NCBI GenBank assembly: GCA_031272565.1
Contig: JAISTN010000427.1
Coordinates: 1-6,992 of the forward strand
Source of the DNA: Bifidobacteriaceae bacterium
Lineage (GTDB): Bacteria > Actinomycetota > Actinomycetes > Actinomycetales > WQXJ01
Reading direction: 5' to 3'
DNA: 6,992 nucleotides
The notes under the pieces are model-generated. The model ran no database searches, was not told the origin of the DNA, and saw only the letters and a program-made list of their open reading frames with translations. Shown here in pieces: positions 6,554 to 6,992 of this stretch; positions within the stretch are counted from its first letter, which is position 1; each line of letters starts with the position of its first letter. Position numbers and translations under genes: made by a program.

Positions 6554-6992
6554 TTAGTTGATGAGGATGACCTGGGAAGACACGCCGCCCGGGTTGACGA
6601 TGGGACAGTCGAAGCAGACCAGGGTCCGTAGGGCGGCCAGCGACTTGAGGGGGGCGATGTCGCTGACGTAGGTGTCGGAAATGGTCAGGGACTGCAGGTT
6701 GGTCAGGTTGCGGGCGAACTCGAGGCTTGACAGGCCAGATCCCGTCAAGTCCAAGGACTCCAGGCCGGTCAACTGGCTCAAGATCGGGGCAATGAAATCG
6801 GCCGTCTTCGGGTCGTTCTCCTGGTAGACGGACACGTAGGTGAAGGTAAGCGACTTGAGCGCGGTGTTGGCCACAACATCGGTTGAGTTGATGTGCAGGC
6901 CATCAACTTGGTTGAGGACCAGTTCGCTGACCGGGACCTCGAAGAGGTGCTGGCCATTGTCATCCCACCAAACGCTGGTGTCGTCCAGTTCC
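6554..6992 (-). CDS. Internalin-like leucine-rich-repeat protein, C-terminal part (5' end beyond window)
   Basis: Reading the minus strand inward from the window edge gives 145 uninterrupted residues ending at a TAA (complement of 6554-6556). The frame stays open to position 6992, so the GTG at 6872-6874 is an internal Val codon, not the start. Visible residues 74-95, 96-117 and 118-139 are three consecutive 22-residue leucine-rich repeats: LTGLESLDLTGSGLSSL, LTNLQSLTISDTYVSDIAPL and LAALRTLVCFDCPIV. The SDIAPLxxL text is the internalin-type consensus. Upstream residues (EVPVSELVLNQVDGLHI, ALKSLTFTYVSV) look like more irregular repeats. Such proteins in Gram-positives are usually secreted or surface-bound and make protein contacts, but the signal peptide and most of the domain lie outside this window. 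The visible end has no sorting signal or membrane helix and finishes with a short SQVILIN strand. A Cys-x2-Cys pair in the last repeat could form a disulfide. Confidence 0.85.
   Translation of the reverse strand, partial: ELDDTSVWWDDNGQHLFEVPVSELVLNQVDGLHINSTDVVANTALKSLTFTYVSVYQENDPKTADFIAPILSQLTGLESLDLTGSGLSSLEFARNLTNLQSLTISDTYVSDIAPLKSLAALRTLVCFDCPIVNPGGVSSQVILIN

Noticed and set aside
6872..6874. GTG as the start of a 106-residue LRR protein
   Set aside because: The frame remains open and LRR-like upstream to the window edge, and no ribosome binding site precedes it, so this is an internal Val codon.

Overview
The window looks like chromosomal DNA of a high-GC Gram-positive bacterium (Actinomycetota). 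This rests on very high G+C with strong third-position GC in most genes, TANNNT-type -10 elements close to start codons, and a giant surface protein of tandem Ig-like plus fibronectin type III (Fn3) modules of a kind I associate with actinobacteria. Genus cannot be told from the sequence.

Layout. (1) Positions 3-5096 (+) are filled by a giant modular, probably secreted or cell-surface protein: about eleven Ig-like/cadherin-like beta-sandwich modules, five Fn3 modules, and an unrecognised beta-rich C-terminal domain of about 90 residues. Its real 5' end is not visible. The open frame can begin at a GTG at 57, but that start has no ribosome binding site and no signal peptide. The codons before it still read like the family's inter-module motif and are broken by two in-frame TAA codons, so the gene is 5'-truncated, disrupted, or mis-assembled at the window edge. 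(2) Positions 5207-5863 (+) encode a 218-residue protein that I read as two fused L-rhamnose-mutarotase-like halves (dimeric alpha/beta-barrel fold), with its own promoter-like -10 and ribosome binding site. (3) Positions 5901-6452 (+) encode ThpR, an RNA 2',3'-cyclic phosphodiesterase with both HxTx motifs, probably translated from a leaderless transcript. (4) Positions 6453-6553 form the convergent gap, largely filled by four tandem GC-rich repeats of 20-21 bp. (5) Positions 6554-6992 (-) hold the C-terminal 145 residues of an internalin-like leucine-rich-repeat protein whose 5' part lies beyond the window.

The giant modular protein and the LRR protein are both probable surface or adhesion proteins, and they flank two small cytosolic enzyme-like genes. 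Nothing in the sequence ties the four genes into one pathway. No RNA gene, CRISPR array, insertion sequence or attachment site was seen, and no gene-free stretch exceeds 300 bases.

Most worth a second look: the interrupted frame at the left edge, the module-wise pairing of cysteines and the base-composition shift in the 3' third of the giant gene, the tandem mutarotase-like protein, the leaderless thpR, and the repeat array between the convergent genes.
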